The notes below the pieces were generated by a model. It ran no database searches. It was given only the letters and a program-made list of their open reading frames with translations, and was not told where the DNA came from. A DNA stretch of 64,000 nt from Gymnorhina tibicen (taxonomy: Eukaryota; Chordata; Aves; Passeriformes; Artamidae): positions 62,001 through 126,000 of the forward strand of contig VXAZ01006878.1 in the NCBI GenBank assembly GCA_013399875.1. The letters run 5' to 3'. Below, piece after piece: positions 50,841 to 62,904 of this stretch (the first letter of the stretch is position 1; each line of letters starts with the position of its first letter). A program made the translations under genes and the position numbers.

Positions 50841-51203
50841 AACCATAGAATCCTGGATTGGTTTGGGTTGGAAGAAGCCTTAAAGACCATCTTGTTCCAA
50901 CCCTCCGTCATAGGCAGGGACACCTTCACTTGACCAGGTTGCTCAAAGCCCCATCCAGCCTGACCTTGAACAACTCCAGGGATGAGTCAGCCACAACTTC
51001 TCTGGACAACCTGTTCCAGTGCCTCATGAACCTCATAGTGAAGAATTTCTTCCTAATTTCCAATCTAAACCTACTCTAAACCTGCCCTCTGTAAATTTAA
51101 AGCCATTAACTCGTGTTCTGTCCCTCCATGCCTTTGTCAAAAGTCCCTTTCCAGCTTTCTTGTAGCCCTTTTAGGTACTGGAAGGTGCTGTATGGTCTCA
51201 GAT
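50841..51203 (-). mobile_element. CR1 LINE fragment, about 360 bp, minus orientation
   Basis: AACCATAGAATCCTGGATTG, GTTTGGGTTGGAAGAAGCCT, GGCAGGGACACCTTCACTTG, CAGGTTGCTCAAAGCCCCAT, CTCATAGTGAAGAATTTCTT and CTTGTAGCCCTTTTAGGTAC are all present in order. There is a small local duplication, 'ctaaacctactctaaacctg', near 51065. The plus-strand frame at 50858-51079 is repeat-derived. Confidence 0.95.
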
Positions 51204-52601
51204 ATGTTGTGCCTGAGCTGTTTCCCAGCTTTATCTTAATACACACATACACATGACCTGGCAATTGCCACATCCAAATAAATAAAGATATAAAAAAATA
51301 AGTGTTGGGCAGGGTTTATCAGCACATTCAACCAGATGAATTTTAGTGTCTTGTGAATCGAATTGTGAGCTAGATGGCAAAGTTCCTTTTAAACTTGATC
51401 TATTCAATGCAGACAATGAAGCCTAGAGAGCTATTTATCTGACCCTGAGATAGACACCTGCATTTGACCGGCCAAATGGCTTTCTAGACTCCACTGGCTG
51501 TGCTGATTAGGTCTCCTCTGACTGTAATTGAAGTGTAGAAAGACACCTGCCTCTCCTGCAGAGGTCTAATTTCAGGTGTCTGAATCTGGCCCTTCATCCA
51601 CCCTTCCTCTACCAGAGCTGAAATAAAAGCTACACAGTTCAGAAGAAAACAAAATTATTTATATTTCACCATGGCTCCCGCTAGTTTTTTCTGACTCCAT
51701 CTTGTGGTCAGTGTCCCACTCAAATCATGAAGATTGGTGATTTTTAGCACTATTCTAGTTGCTGGTTTATCTGAAAATTTACGTTTGATGCTGTTAACCT
51801 TTCCTTGCTGCCTTTGCTCACATTCAGATTACCTGAGATGTACCAGCCTTCTCTACAGCATCAGCAGATTTGGCAATAGGATTAGAGTACAAGATGGAAC
51901 TGGTCCAGCTATTAGCAGCTAAAATGTATGATGAGACTTTGATCACTGCCGATGATTGCCATGGCTCTCCCAGTGGCAGCTTTAAAACAGACCCAAACAT
52001 TTTGCTTCATTTCTTCCTGTTTGTTTGTGTGCGTTTGTGCACGTATATATTTGTTGTCATCATTATCCATGTTTTTACACAGTGGGCTTCAGAACAGAAC
52101 GGGAACCACTGGCTGTTTTTTGAAACCTTATCTCTTTCTCCTATACTTTTTACTTGCAGTCTCAAACCCTATCTGCAACTTACTACGTTAAGCAAAAATG
52201 TTACTGTGTGTTGTTTCTGCAGTGCATCTGTTCTCTACATCATTAATCCTAGATTTGCACAGGAAGACAATTGACATTTTTCTTATGGTAGGATAGAGTT
52301 ACTAAAAGACAAGAAACATGGAAATGATACAGACAACAGGGTTTTAGAAAGCTGTTACTTTTAAGCCAGCGTAGAGTTGTTATTTGCATTTCTTGCTTGA
52401 CAGCTGCAGTTGGGAGCTTTCTAAAATGCGGCTGCTAATACAGACTGCATATTGTTTTACCAAAAAAAAATATTTTTTTTCCATACTCTTCTGCAAGTCT
52501 TTTCTCAGATTGGATAATTTCTTATTTTAGGGTGGGAATGATATGCCAGACAACAAAAAAGTATCTACTGGGCTGACCTAGGCTCATCCTGATAGCACCT
52601 T
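51204..52601. other. unique non-coding DNA
   Basis: No gene or repeat recognised. The 134-codon plus-strand frame at 51870-52274 shows hydrophobic runs but no known family and is of chance length. Confidence 0.5.
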
Positions 52602-52650
52602 AGAAAGGTTTGGTTTGGAAAGGACATTAAAGATCATCCCAAATTCATTT
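52602..52650 (-). mobile_element. CR1 LINE 3' end scrap, minus orientation
   Basis: AGGTTTGGTTTGGAAAGGAC, ATTAAAGATCATCCCAAATT: about 50 bp of the CR1 3' end without a clear tail. Confidence 0.7.
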
Positions 52651-54739
52651 CACTTGTCTTGAGTCACTTTAAAACATAATATTACCATGTTGGACACAGA
52701 TCCCCATGTCAAAACATGGTTAAAAATTAGGTCATCTAATTAACTGAAACTAAGAAGGTGTTGTCCTTTTGCCACCCCAGTACACTGTAACAAACTTGGG
52801 AAATGACGCATGAGGCTTAATAACAGATATTGAGCTCCTTTTGCTCTGGCAAGCAAGCAGATGGATGTTCTTGCAGCCAGTCTCCAAACACTTCCAAATG
52901 CAAAATGGGAGTTTGCATCCCAGAAGATACAAGAACACTTTATCTTCTTAGCATGATTACTTGTTTTCAGCTAACTGAGCAATTGGATGGAGACAGGAAA
53001 TTTAGAAGAGCTGTCTTGGAATGAGTCCATTTAAAGAGCTTTTCCAGAGAGTAAGCCCCCTTCTCCACACATACACAGGTTTTTCTGAGAGCTATATGTA
53101 TTAGGTAGTCATCTACTGGATATTAATATCAACAAGTGTGAAAATGTGACTTATGTGCTTAAGGGGGTGGAAATGCTCACATGAGGTGCATGATGCTGTG
53201 GGTTGAAGCTTCTTGTAGTCTGTTGTTGTCTGTACTGGGTGCTGCTGAGTTGTCAGCATAGCTTGCAGCAGATTCAGGTTATTTGCATGTACTCCTTAAC
53301 AAAATTGAGCCTGTTAGCTTCAAGTAAGCTCTCATTACTTCAAATGGATTCTTGGTCATCAAGAGCCTTCCCCTTTTAGGAATCATAACATATAAAAGTT
53401 AACCAAATGCGATGCACTCTTGGCTGTGAATACTGGTGTATAAAGCTTTTAGCTGTAACCTGATTCACATCTGCTCTCAGCACTTAAGCTGATGAAAAGT
53501 GACAAGCCTGAACCACTGCCACTGACCCAGGCTCTTTCTGTCTTTTTGTTAGGTAAATGGCAAAAAAAATCATGCTAATTATTGATAACAATCTGTAATT
53601 TCACAACCCTTTGCAGCTTTATGCAGACCATTTTCTGTGCATTTGTAAGCACAAAGTGCTGGCTTCAAGGGTCACAGTCCAGTTAGTCAAAAAAAGCACC
53701 AGGACTTGTTATGAGTACGCATGCCAGTTCAGAGAAAGTCATATTTGTTCTCTCCTGGCAGCCTAAAAAAGCCAAAAACGACCCCTAACCTTCTGCTCAT
53801 GCTTGAGGTGGTTATCTGTATAATTTACTAACTGATCTTTGAAGAAGTTTGGATTACTTGAAATGTGCACACAAACAGCCTTCCAACTGCACGGATAAAA
53901 ATCTTGCGATGAAATCTGTGCATTCTGCAGCCAACACGTGCTCAGTGTTCAGGGATGTGCCAGTTGGACGGGCTGCAATGTAGCACCATTTAAACCCCAC
54001 GGTGAGGGGTAAACACAAACATATTCCTCTGGACTCTGAAGCTGCAAGATCCTTCTTGCTTTTGCTCTTCTCTTAGTGTTTTTTCTCTTGAGTTTCTTTG
54101 ATTTTGGAAACAGTTCTTACTCTCCTTTCCAAAGGGATGAGTACCCATCATTGCGTGTTATCGTGTGCCTCCTGGTGTTCTCTGTACGTAGAAGAGACAA
54201 ATCCTTTACTGCCATTTGGGAATCGCAAAGCTTCCAGGTACACTTTGGTGCCAGTTCCATTCACAGGTGGAGAAGGCAGTAATTCTCTATGCATTATGGA
54301 ATGCTGTGATGTGTGCTACTGGGGCCTCCATTTCCAAGCCAAGCAGCAAGCAGCGTTACTACTAGCCTGTAGCCAAACCCATAATAACAGGCTCAGTATT
54401 AGCAGGATATAAGAGCTCAGACTTGCAACCTTGTTAACACAGTCACACTTTTTGACCTGGAGCTGAGCTGAGTCCTGTAAACAGCAGTGTCATATCTGCT
54501 CACAAGATATTATAAATACTATCTGAGTGACTGAAAGGTGAAAAAGAATCTTCTGTTATCTGCATCCTCATTTTCCCACATATGTGAAAAAAATTTTGAA
54601 AAACCCAAAACGTGCTACTGGAGAATATCAAGGAGCAATATCCAAAGGTGATCCTTTTAACTATCCTGACTCTAAACGTGAAGCACAGGATGCTTCAAGG
54701 GAAACCCTAACTAACCAGCTGCCATGACTTACATAGCTA
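52651..54739. other. unique non-coding DNA
   Basis: No gene or repeat recognised. The 104-codon frame at 54098-54412 has no recognised domain. Confidence 0.5.
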
Positions 54740-54980
54740 CAAATCAGAGGGCAGAATTTAGATTAGATATTAAGAAGAAATTCTTTAATGTGAGGGTGGT
54801 GAGACATTGGCACAGTGCCCAGGAAAGTGTGGCTATCCCATACCTGGAAGTGTTCAAGGCCAGGCTGGATTGGGCTCTGAGCTACCTGGTCTAGTGGGAG
54901 ATGCCCCTGCCCACCAGGGGAGTTGGGACTAGATGGTCTTTAAGGTCTCTTCCAACCCAAGCCATTCTATGATTCCATGA
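54740..54980 (+). mobile_element. CR1 LINE 3' end fragment, about 240 bp
   Basis: AGAATTTAGATTAGATATTA, AGAAGAAATTCTTTAATGTG, AGGGTGGTGAGACATTGGCA, TGGAAGTGTTCAAGGCCAGG, CTGGTCTAGTGGGAGATGCC, CTTCCAACCCAAGCCATTCT, then ATGATTCCATG. It includes the end of ORF2 (the part encoding F-R-L-D-I-K-K-K-F-F) and the whole 3' untranslated region. Divergence is low, so it is among the younger copies. Confidence 0.96.
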
Positions 54981-56723
54981 AATTTATTGTCACTGTCAGT
55001 TCTAATAGAGACTGAATATGCTACTGGGACTGAGTTCAGTTGAAATTCTTGAAAGTCCATATTGAAAACAAAGATTTTCAAGCCACTTGGGATATTTGAG
55101 GACCTTTTTCATGCTTTTTAGATGATCAGACTTCAGAGGATGGTGGTGTTTTGTTAGCAACCAGTTTCATTTAAGTCAACAAAAGTTGCCAACATTTTTA
55201 GCATACTCTGTTTGAAGTCTTTTGGATTCCTGCAGCAATGAGTTCCACTAGGGATTCAAGGCTCCTGGATTCAAATGATATTTGAGATGAGGACTGGAAA
55301 TTATTCTGATGTGCTTTGCTCTGCTGCTAGGTCTTATCTTTCTAATACCCCTACTGACTAAAGCTAACAGGATGGGAAAAGTAAGAATGTTTTCTTATAG
55401 AGTCTGTGACATTCCTTAGCATTAGCAAGGGAGTGTTTAACTACTGCCATGTGGGTGTGCATCCAGCTCTCTGTAAGCATAGACAGCAAATAAATATGAA
55501 AAAAAGTGGGGGGAAAGAAAAGAAATCTTTATGAAAGCACATGGATGCCATACCTGAATGACATTCTCTATGAGTTAAAGCTCGAAAGGCAAACTGCCCT
55601 AACAAAGACATAATTTTCTATTCTAACTAAATGTACCCTGAGCAGTTGAATCTACTGACAAGGCATCTTTTTTGGATAAACCATTTTATCATCAGTATGT
55701 TGATGTCTTCGTCCCCTAATAATCCTAATATTTCCATTTCTTAAGTACATCCCCATGCTCCAAGTGTTTTGTACCATTTTAAATAGCTTACTCATCTCCA
55801 AGATGCTGACATCTCCCGAAGTCTCTGTGCTCTTTAGATACTTTCTTTGTCATCATACAACTATATTTTGTATGTTTACCTTTGGAAGTCATTCCTCATT
55901 AGTGAATCCTTCTACATTCCTCTGAACAAAGTGCTATGACAGTAACCACATTTAATGAACCCCTGCTGTTTTGACATATCTTAGGCTTCATGAGACTTGT
56001 GGCTATGAATGCAGCAATAGTCCCAGAAAGCTGTGCTCCTCATGATCTTGTGTGGATCATCAGAGCAGGACTGAAAATGGACAATGAAACATTTGACAAA
56101 TACGGTTTTGGGAGAAGAGACTTCCTTCTTGCAGGAAATCTTTGGCGTTTTTCTTCCCTTACTCATTCAGATGTCAAGGATGAATGAATTCCTGCCATAG
56201 TTTGAACCAGTTATTCACTGATCCAGAAGACAAAGATGCACAACCGGTAAACTATCCTACTCATAGTATAGAAAATGATTGCACTTTAATCTTAGACAAG
56301 GAGCATTTTCAGGGTAATCCCGACAGTTATCATTCCAATTAAAAAATAATGGCAACTTTCATCATGATTAGGGTTTTCCAAATAATCCTTTTATTATTGT
56401 TATTATTTCTTAAGCTTTTTTCATTAGCATCTAATAATCAGAAGTTTCCATTGTGATCTGCCCTGCATCCTGCAGTTCTCAGGTCTCTGTGGCACACAGT
56501 CTTAGCACAGCCAGCACCAGAGAAGCTGTGAGTGGAACAGAATGTCTGCACGCTGCAGAAAATGAGGTGGGAAGGAGAGGTGTGCAGTGAAAACACATTT
56601 CACAAGAAATAATATTGCATAAAACCCAAGAATAATATAAAGAACTTTATTTCCCTACCTCTGTGATTGAGTTTTTAGTGTTGTTCATACATCTCTTACA
56701 CTCAGACTGTATATAAGTAAAGG
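54981..56723. other. unique non-coding DNA
   Basis: No gene recognised. Overlapping frames on both strands at 55981-56187 are of chance length. Confidence 0.5.
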
Positions 56724-56840
56724 GTCTCAAAGTGCTTTATATATAAATAAGGAATAGTAGTCCATTTTGTATGATGGGAAAGAGGTGATGGTAAGGTAAA
56801 ATAATTAGGTAGATGAGTGGCAGAGAATGCACAGCCAAGC
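56724..56840 (-). mobile_element. ancient MIR/L2-like remnant
   Basis: Phrases in order are CTCAAAGTGCTTTATATATA, AGTAGTCCATTTTGTATGAT, GGGAAAGAGGTGATGGTAAG and GATGAGTGGCAGAGAATGC. They parallel the reverse complement of MIR/L2 core and tail ('gcgctttac ... ccccattttacagatgaggaaactgaggc ... agtggcagagc'). The match is patchy. Such fossils occur in bird genomes. Family assignment is from memory. Confidence 0.5.
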
Positions 56841-58561
56841 TCTGCATAAAACCTTTTCCTCCAACACTTGAAATATATTTTTTGACCATGTAAAGGTGGT
56901 TTGGGAGAAGGAATAAAACTCTGTCACTTTTCATAAAAAATACGTTTGCATTTTTTTTCTTCACTATCGCTGCATTTGTGGTAGGCAAAATGTTGACTTT
57001 GTAATGGTGAATGCTCTCATGAGTTTGTGTGATATTTGAAATTGAATTATTTTCTCTTAGTGGCTACAGCAACCAGGAAATAGAAGTTTTGGTTTTCCTT
57101 ATAAAGGCAGGACAGAAAATATCCATTTTTTCACCCTACTTAAAATAAAAGTCCTAAAAGAAATGAGTTTCATGATGACTTGCCCACAGGACCTTCAAGT
57201 CAGATATACAGAAAGCATTGCTAAATATATAAGGTTAGAAAAGGTGTGTTCTGGTTGTTTCTATCTGCCTTTGGATAAGTCTTTGGACTCAGTCTTTGGA
57301 TCAGTCATAGTGGATTATTATACATTTCTTTGTCCAAGCAGCCATGCTGATTGCTCCCAAGCACTGTCGCCTGCCCATTAAATGCTTCCTTTGGCTTCTT
57401 GCCTCTATAAATACTTGATACTCCCTGTCTGAATGAGGCCCATGACTGTATGGCAAATATCATTCTCCTGCAAGTGCAGAATAACTTCAGAATTATTTGT
57501 TTTGCTGCATTAGTGCCAGTCTTACATCACTGTAAGAAACAAGAGCCAAGTCCATAGCAAGCTCCAAGGCAAGATATTGTCAAGAGCGGCAAGATATTGT
57601 CAAAGGCAGCAACATCTTTGCAATGTAATCCAGTGTAGACCTAAGTCAGTAATACCTTTCTTTCTCTTCAGGCATAATTGCATGGAGCTGCATCTTCATT
57701 TACTTTTATAATTTAAACATCTATGTGTAGACCTTCATATGTGATAACAATGGATTTTTAAAGGGAAGTAAGGTCCTGTGAGGGAGAAAATGAAGGTGTT
57801 TGGGGTGTACAGCACAGTGCTAGAAATGTCACAGGAAATCTCTCCCTATGAGATTGCAGGTAGCACTAGAAAACAGCTCCAGATAACCTATCATTGGTTG
57901 AAAATAGGAATCAGGTCTCTCTAATGTTTTTTTTTTTCATAGTAAGTGGATAAATTACCTTTACATAGTAAGCGTGATGTAGGATGATGACTAATTTTGA
58001 AGCAGGAGCTTCTTTTCAGAGGAATGGTTTCAGTGTTGGTAATGCTAGCAATCTTATTGCTAGTCAAACCATATTTGGGATTCTTCAACTTTTGGAGTCA
58101 GATAATTAGACAAAAATCTCATCCTTCATTTAAAAAGGAAAAGATTCTCAGATTTTCCAGTCAGAATGAACTAGCTTGGAAGCATGTTCTAATTTTGCAA
58201 TGAATTCTTAAGATCCGGAAGGAAAACTTTTACCTCTTTTCTTTGCTTTACCCCCCCCACCTTTTTAATGAAACTACTATTGGCATATAAATACGTATGG
58301 ACATAGGGAGACTCTGATGTGTAAGAAAAGACAACAATTTTTTGGCCAATAATTGGAGATAGGGAATGTGTCAACCCTGTTGGATGGCAACACCACCACA
58401 AATGGTCTCTTCATCTACTCCTTGGGTTTTCTCACCCTATATTCTCAGCTCTCCTGTCCATTTTTCTAAGAAGATTACAGCAGGTTATCCTTAATGAATA
58501 ACAACAAAAGTATTGCCTGCTGGATTTCAAACTGGCATGGCAGCCTTGCTTCTTTGCTGCC
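56841..58561. other. unique non-coding DNA
   Basis: No gene recognised. The 20-bp tandem duplication at 57568 is listed separately. Confidence 0.5.
57568..57607. repeat. 20-bp tandem duplication
   Basis: GGCAAGATATTGTCAAGAGC is followed directly by GGCAAGATATTGTCAAAGGC. Two copies differ at two bases near the end. Confidence 0.9.
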
Positions 58562-58625
58562 TGTTTAGCAAATTACTTCCCTTCTCGCCAATTTTGTTAC
58601 TTCACCTGTAAAATGGCCTCCTTCC
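58562..58625 (+). mobile_element. possible MIR/L2-like remnant
   Basis: TTAGCAAATTACTTCCCTTC and TTCACCTGTAAAATGGCCTC resemble 'gggcaagttacttaacctctc ... tcatctgtaaaatggggat' of MIR/L2. Short and uncertain. Confidence 0.35.
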
Positions 58626-58910
58626 TAAAACACTTTTGAGTTCCACAGTTTTTGCTGAAAAAGCTGAATATGAAGAGTGGAGCTGACATGTTAGAAAGGG
58701 AGGGCAGCCACTTTGGTGAGTTAAAAAGGGGAAGCAGGGAGTTCTAATATATAACATAAGAAAAATAGAGTGAGCAACAAGCTAGGGAAGGAGGGAAGTT
58801 GAAAGCAAAGAAAATGAATGAATGTGAGAGATCAGTTTAATGTGGGGGCTTTTAGAGGGTAGTAGCTAAGTAACAGAGGAACCTGCATTGATCAGCTCTG
58901 AGGCTACAGA

Positions 58911-59098
58911 GGAATCATAGGATCGTAAGTCTGAAAGGGATTCAAAAAACCTCAGGGCAGGATCAGCTGTATCTCTGTCATTTCTGGTGCATATTTCTTT
59001 AATTTGTTTGGAAGACTTCCTTTGATGGAGACTCCCCAAACTTCTTAGACCATTTATCTCTGTGTTTATCTTACCCTTAGGAAGTTCCTCTCATGGAA
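58911..59098 (-). mobile_element. ancient CR1-type LINE remnant, minus orientation
   Basis: GGAATCATAGGATCGTAAGT, CTGAAAGGGATTCAAAAAAC, CTTTGATGGAGACTCCCCAA, CTTCTTAGACCATTTATCTC and CTTAGGAAGTTCCTCTCATG follow the older CR1 type with 'ggctggaaaggacctcaagaggtcatct ... gatggagattccacaacctcc'. Divergence is high. Confidence 0.75.
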
Positions 59099-59230
59099 GT
59101 AGTCATGTAGGGAGAAAATGAATGTCATTTAGAACTGAAGGAATTTAAACATTCTGGGTCCCTGCATATTGACTTATGATAGGTCAGGGAGCAGAGTCAA
59201 CATATATCAGCCTTTAAAGTGGACGTCTGG

Positions 59231-59248
59231 AAAAAAAAAATTTTTTTT

Positions 59249-59292
<44 letters not shown>

Positions 59293-59359
59293 TCCTTTTC
59301 CTTCCTTCCTTCCTTCCTTCCTTCCTTCCTTCCTTCCTTCCTTCTCTTCCTCTCTTTTT
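59231..59359. repeat. A10, then pure pyrimidine (TTTC)12(TTCC)11 microsatellite
   Basis: Ten A at 59231-59240 are followed by 119 pyrimidines without interruption (59241-59359). These are nine T, twelve TTTC units to 59294, a short transition, about eleven CCTT/TTCC units to 59344, and a CT-rich end. The compound array suggests a TTTC repeat partly converted to TTCC. The translated frames made of repeated residues are artefacts. Confidence 0.97.
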
Positions 59360-62300
59360 GGACTTTGTGAGCTCTGTATAAGAAAAGAAGGGCAAGAAGC
59401 TGGTATGGTACTTTCTACTTTTATGATGATTATGCAGGACTGATCAAAACCCTCAAGAACAGTCATGTCCAGAGGAGACCAGTTCATCCATCCTGCTCAT
59501 AAATCTCTTTGTTTTTCCAGCCACTGAATTTTGATGATTAAAGGCATCAATACAAAACAAATGCCATTCACACCAGCATCTACTGCAGAGCAATCTCACC
59601 TGCACTCACTGTGGCTTTAAAGTAAGTACTGCATGCTTCATGCTAGCAGGCTCTAACCACAAAGGACCAGTAAAAAAGCTCTTTCTGTCCGACATGAATT
59701 AGGACGCTCAGTTAAAAATTCATAGGAAGATTACATAAAACCATATGCTGCCTTTATTTTTCCCCTTTTGCATTAAAAATGTACAGCTGCTCTGCATTAG
59801 ACATTCCATTAGCCTGTGAGTCTCACAATCTGGACTTTGTAGTTAATGATGGGGGGAGGACTAACTGAGATGGGAGAAGGGGGAGAATGAAAGTGTTTTA
59901 GGCACAATATTCAAGGCTTCCTTAAAAAGGATAGCATATAAGGTGGATGGAGAGTTTAAGTGTGGGAGTAGAAGGCTTGCTGAAGAGGAACTGCATAAAA
60001 GAAGAGACCTGTTTTCGGAATTATTGGCTTGGTCTCAGAACCCTTGAGCAGCATCAGCAATAATTAAAATGATATAACCTGTTTCCTGTGGTCATTTGGG
60101 AAGAAAATAAAAAATCTATATTCCAAATGGAGTCAGGAAATGTTTAGACTCCTCTAACAGTGTTAAGTCGCAGAGAGTTTTATGGCCACTCCGTTTCTTC
60201 TGCAAGAGACCCTTTAATTTAGTTGGAAGTCTTGAAGGGTCCGGGTTTATTATTAGATAATTGACTGTGCTGGTCAGTTAATTGCCTGGGATTGAATATA
60301 TGGCCACTTAATGTACTAACAAAGTGAATCATTTAGCAATAACCTTTCTATACATTGTAATGAGATGCATTCTAAAGAGTCTTCTTGATGATGTTGTGTC
60401 AGTAAGTGTCCGAGAAGGCTCTATAGGGAGCCTTGTGGAGATGCTGCTGGGCATAGGTATACACAGTGTGATGATGACAGGTTCAACAGCAAGCAAGCGA
60501 ACTGCAGAATAGTCCACTTACACAAACCAGGCCTGAGTCTGTCTTTGCTCATGGGGCAGAAGCAAAGACAAAAAAGAAGTGATGGGTCTTATTTACATTG
60601 TGGACTCAGCTATGTGTGTTCAGTCATTCCAGCTGGCATGTGCCGTTTCCATACAAAAAAACCCAAAATGAAACACATCCGGTAATCCAAACAGCATTTA
60701 AAATATCTTCAGCAGACAAAGAAAAGAAATAGTTTGTTCATCATTTATGAATTGTGAGGGGGTTGTTTCATTTCTAACCTAGGCATATTTCAACTTATTT
60801 ATTTATTTGTTTGTTTTACATTAAATACAGTAATGAGATAGAGCACCAGAGTCTGTTCTCTCCCTATATGGCTGATTCCCAAAGAGTCATCTTGTATTTT
60901 CTGCATATGTTTATTTCTTCTTGGTCTTACCTAGTATTAAAAATCATAAACATTGCACCTTCTTGGATTGATTATGGTTCTTTGCATTTACATAACATGA
61001 CAAAACTGAGCAAATAATTTTTGGGAGGTTGAGTCACAAATAAAATTTTAATACACAGCATTGTGAAATGTGTGGTGCAGTCACCATTGTTAAGCTGCGT
61101 GTTTAATTAACCGTTGCCTGAATGCGGGTACTGAGTAACAAGAACACAGGAGCACATTAAAGTGTCTTAATTAAATTGTTTGCACTATGGTCATATTTAA
61201 TTGTGCACAGAACATGCTTTCTCCCTGCTTTTATTCCTCCATGTCTTTTGTTTCTACATCATCAAGTTGATGGAGTACAGTCAAGATACACTTTATTCAC
61301 AATAAAGTAAGGAGGTTTTCGACACATTTTTTGGGGGAGATGAATAAGATTTCTGGTGCTTTGTTTCTTTAAGCATGATGCAGGATGAGCATCTGATAAG
61401 GACCATCACAGTGAGTAGCAGGAATGAATCCTCAGTTCAGACCATACTGTCTGGAAATTTAAACTGTGTATCATGCATCAAACACAGCTCTCTGCATTGT
61501 CTTCTTGGTCTAGGAAATAATTTTATATGTGAATGTATGTAATGCCTATTAATTTGTAGCTGATGACCAGTTCTTTTGGAATATTACACAGACTGATTGG
61601 TTTCTAATAGTTTAAGCAAGTATATTTTTTTTTAATTGGGAGTGCTGGAATCAAGCACTGAAATAAACACTGTGAATAAAACAAATATCAATAAAGCAGA
61701 TATTTCAAATTTGCCCTAATAAAAGAGCAGAATGAAAAGAACCAATTTGGAAAGCTGAGACCTTGGTTACAACCCAGAGCAGATGTCATGGCCAGACACA
61801 ATCTCTGCTCTCCTAAGGAGCACAGCTGATGTGCTGAAAAACCTACAGCTACAAGAGCTGTGAAAACGGACTTGTTTCTGCAGGTTTTAAGGAAGCACCT
61901 TGACTGTTGTCTCGGGAACACAGCTTTATGTGACTGTGAATCACCTTGAGCAAGTTGCTGTGTGCCAGAGAGACACAGCACAGCCACAGTTCTCCAGGTC
62001 ACTGCACTGAGTGGGAGAAATGCTGATGTCAATTTTGGATGAATTAAACTGAGGCATTGCAGTAGTGCCAAGCTTTAACTTGGCCACAGTCTTAAAACTG
62101 AGTCTGATGCAGCTGGATTTGGTAATACTATTTTTAGCCAAACTTTCCCTTTATGCTACAGGGAACCCTTTGCTCTGCTGCCAAAGCTGGTTCCTCCCAA
62201 TGGGGATATCATAGTCTACACCTCAGCCTTGTCTTTGTAGTAGCATCTTAGTCCCTTTGTAGTGACAGAAAAGATTTTAAAAAATGAAATTCATTCTTCA

Positions 62301-62904
62301 CTGCAAATGCCACTTTGAATGTTGATCAGAGGGTTTCTTAGAAGCCCTTCCAGCAGTGTGGTCTCAGAAAAAGGATGTTTTAGGCCTTCCCTGTGCTATA
62401 TCAGATTTAGCTTCTCTCCAGCTAACCTCTCCCGTGCTGGAGCTGGGCTTGGCTAATAATGGCTTGACTAGCCTTCTTCAGAGGCAAGACATCACCAGCA
62501 CTGCAGGGATGAAGGCTTCTTTTCACTGATGGCTTCACTAACAACTAGGTTGTGGTTCATGATCGTGCCAGAAATTTGGGGTACAGGAAGTGGGAAAGAG
62601 GACGGTACGGTGAGTCATGGATGCCTGCAGTCAAAGTATTGGGACAGTGATGGAAGCATGTGAGGTGGTATCAGATCAATGTCATTCTCAGTGCATAAGA
62701 TTTCACATGCTCCTGAGCTTCTCCTCATACACACTATCTTAGACTGGGGTTCTGGGGGGTAATACTGCCCTTTTGAACTCTGCAAGCAGAGAAGATGCAA
62801 AGTAGTAATTGTTGTAAGGGGAACTTCACTCATAGAGGCCTCAATCTCTGTCATGGCCTCGAGATGTTAAAATGGGCATGAAACCCTCCATCCTTACAAA
62901 GTTT
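59360..62904. other. unique non-coding DNA
   Basis: No gene or transposon recognised. A small TTTA/TTTG run lies near 60796-60818. The 127-codon minus-strand frame at 61688-62071 has no recognisable domain. Positions 61070-61230 hold several TTAATTAA-type cores (see findings). Confidence 0.5.

Noticed and set aside
59169..59487. Four overlapping frames with repeated Ser-Phe-Leu or Lys-Glu-Arg residues
   Set aside because: They are translations of the TTTC/TTCC microsatellite.
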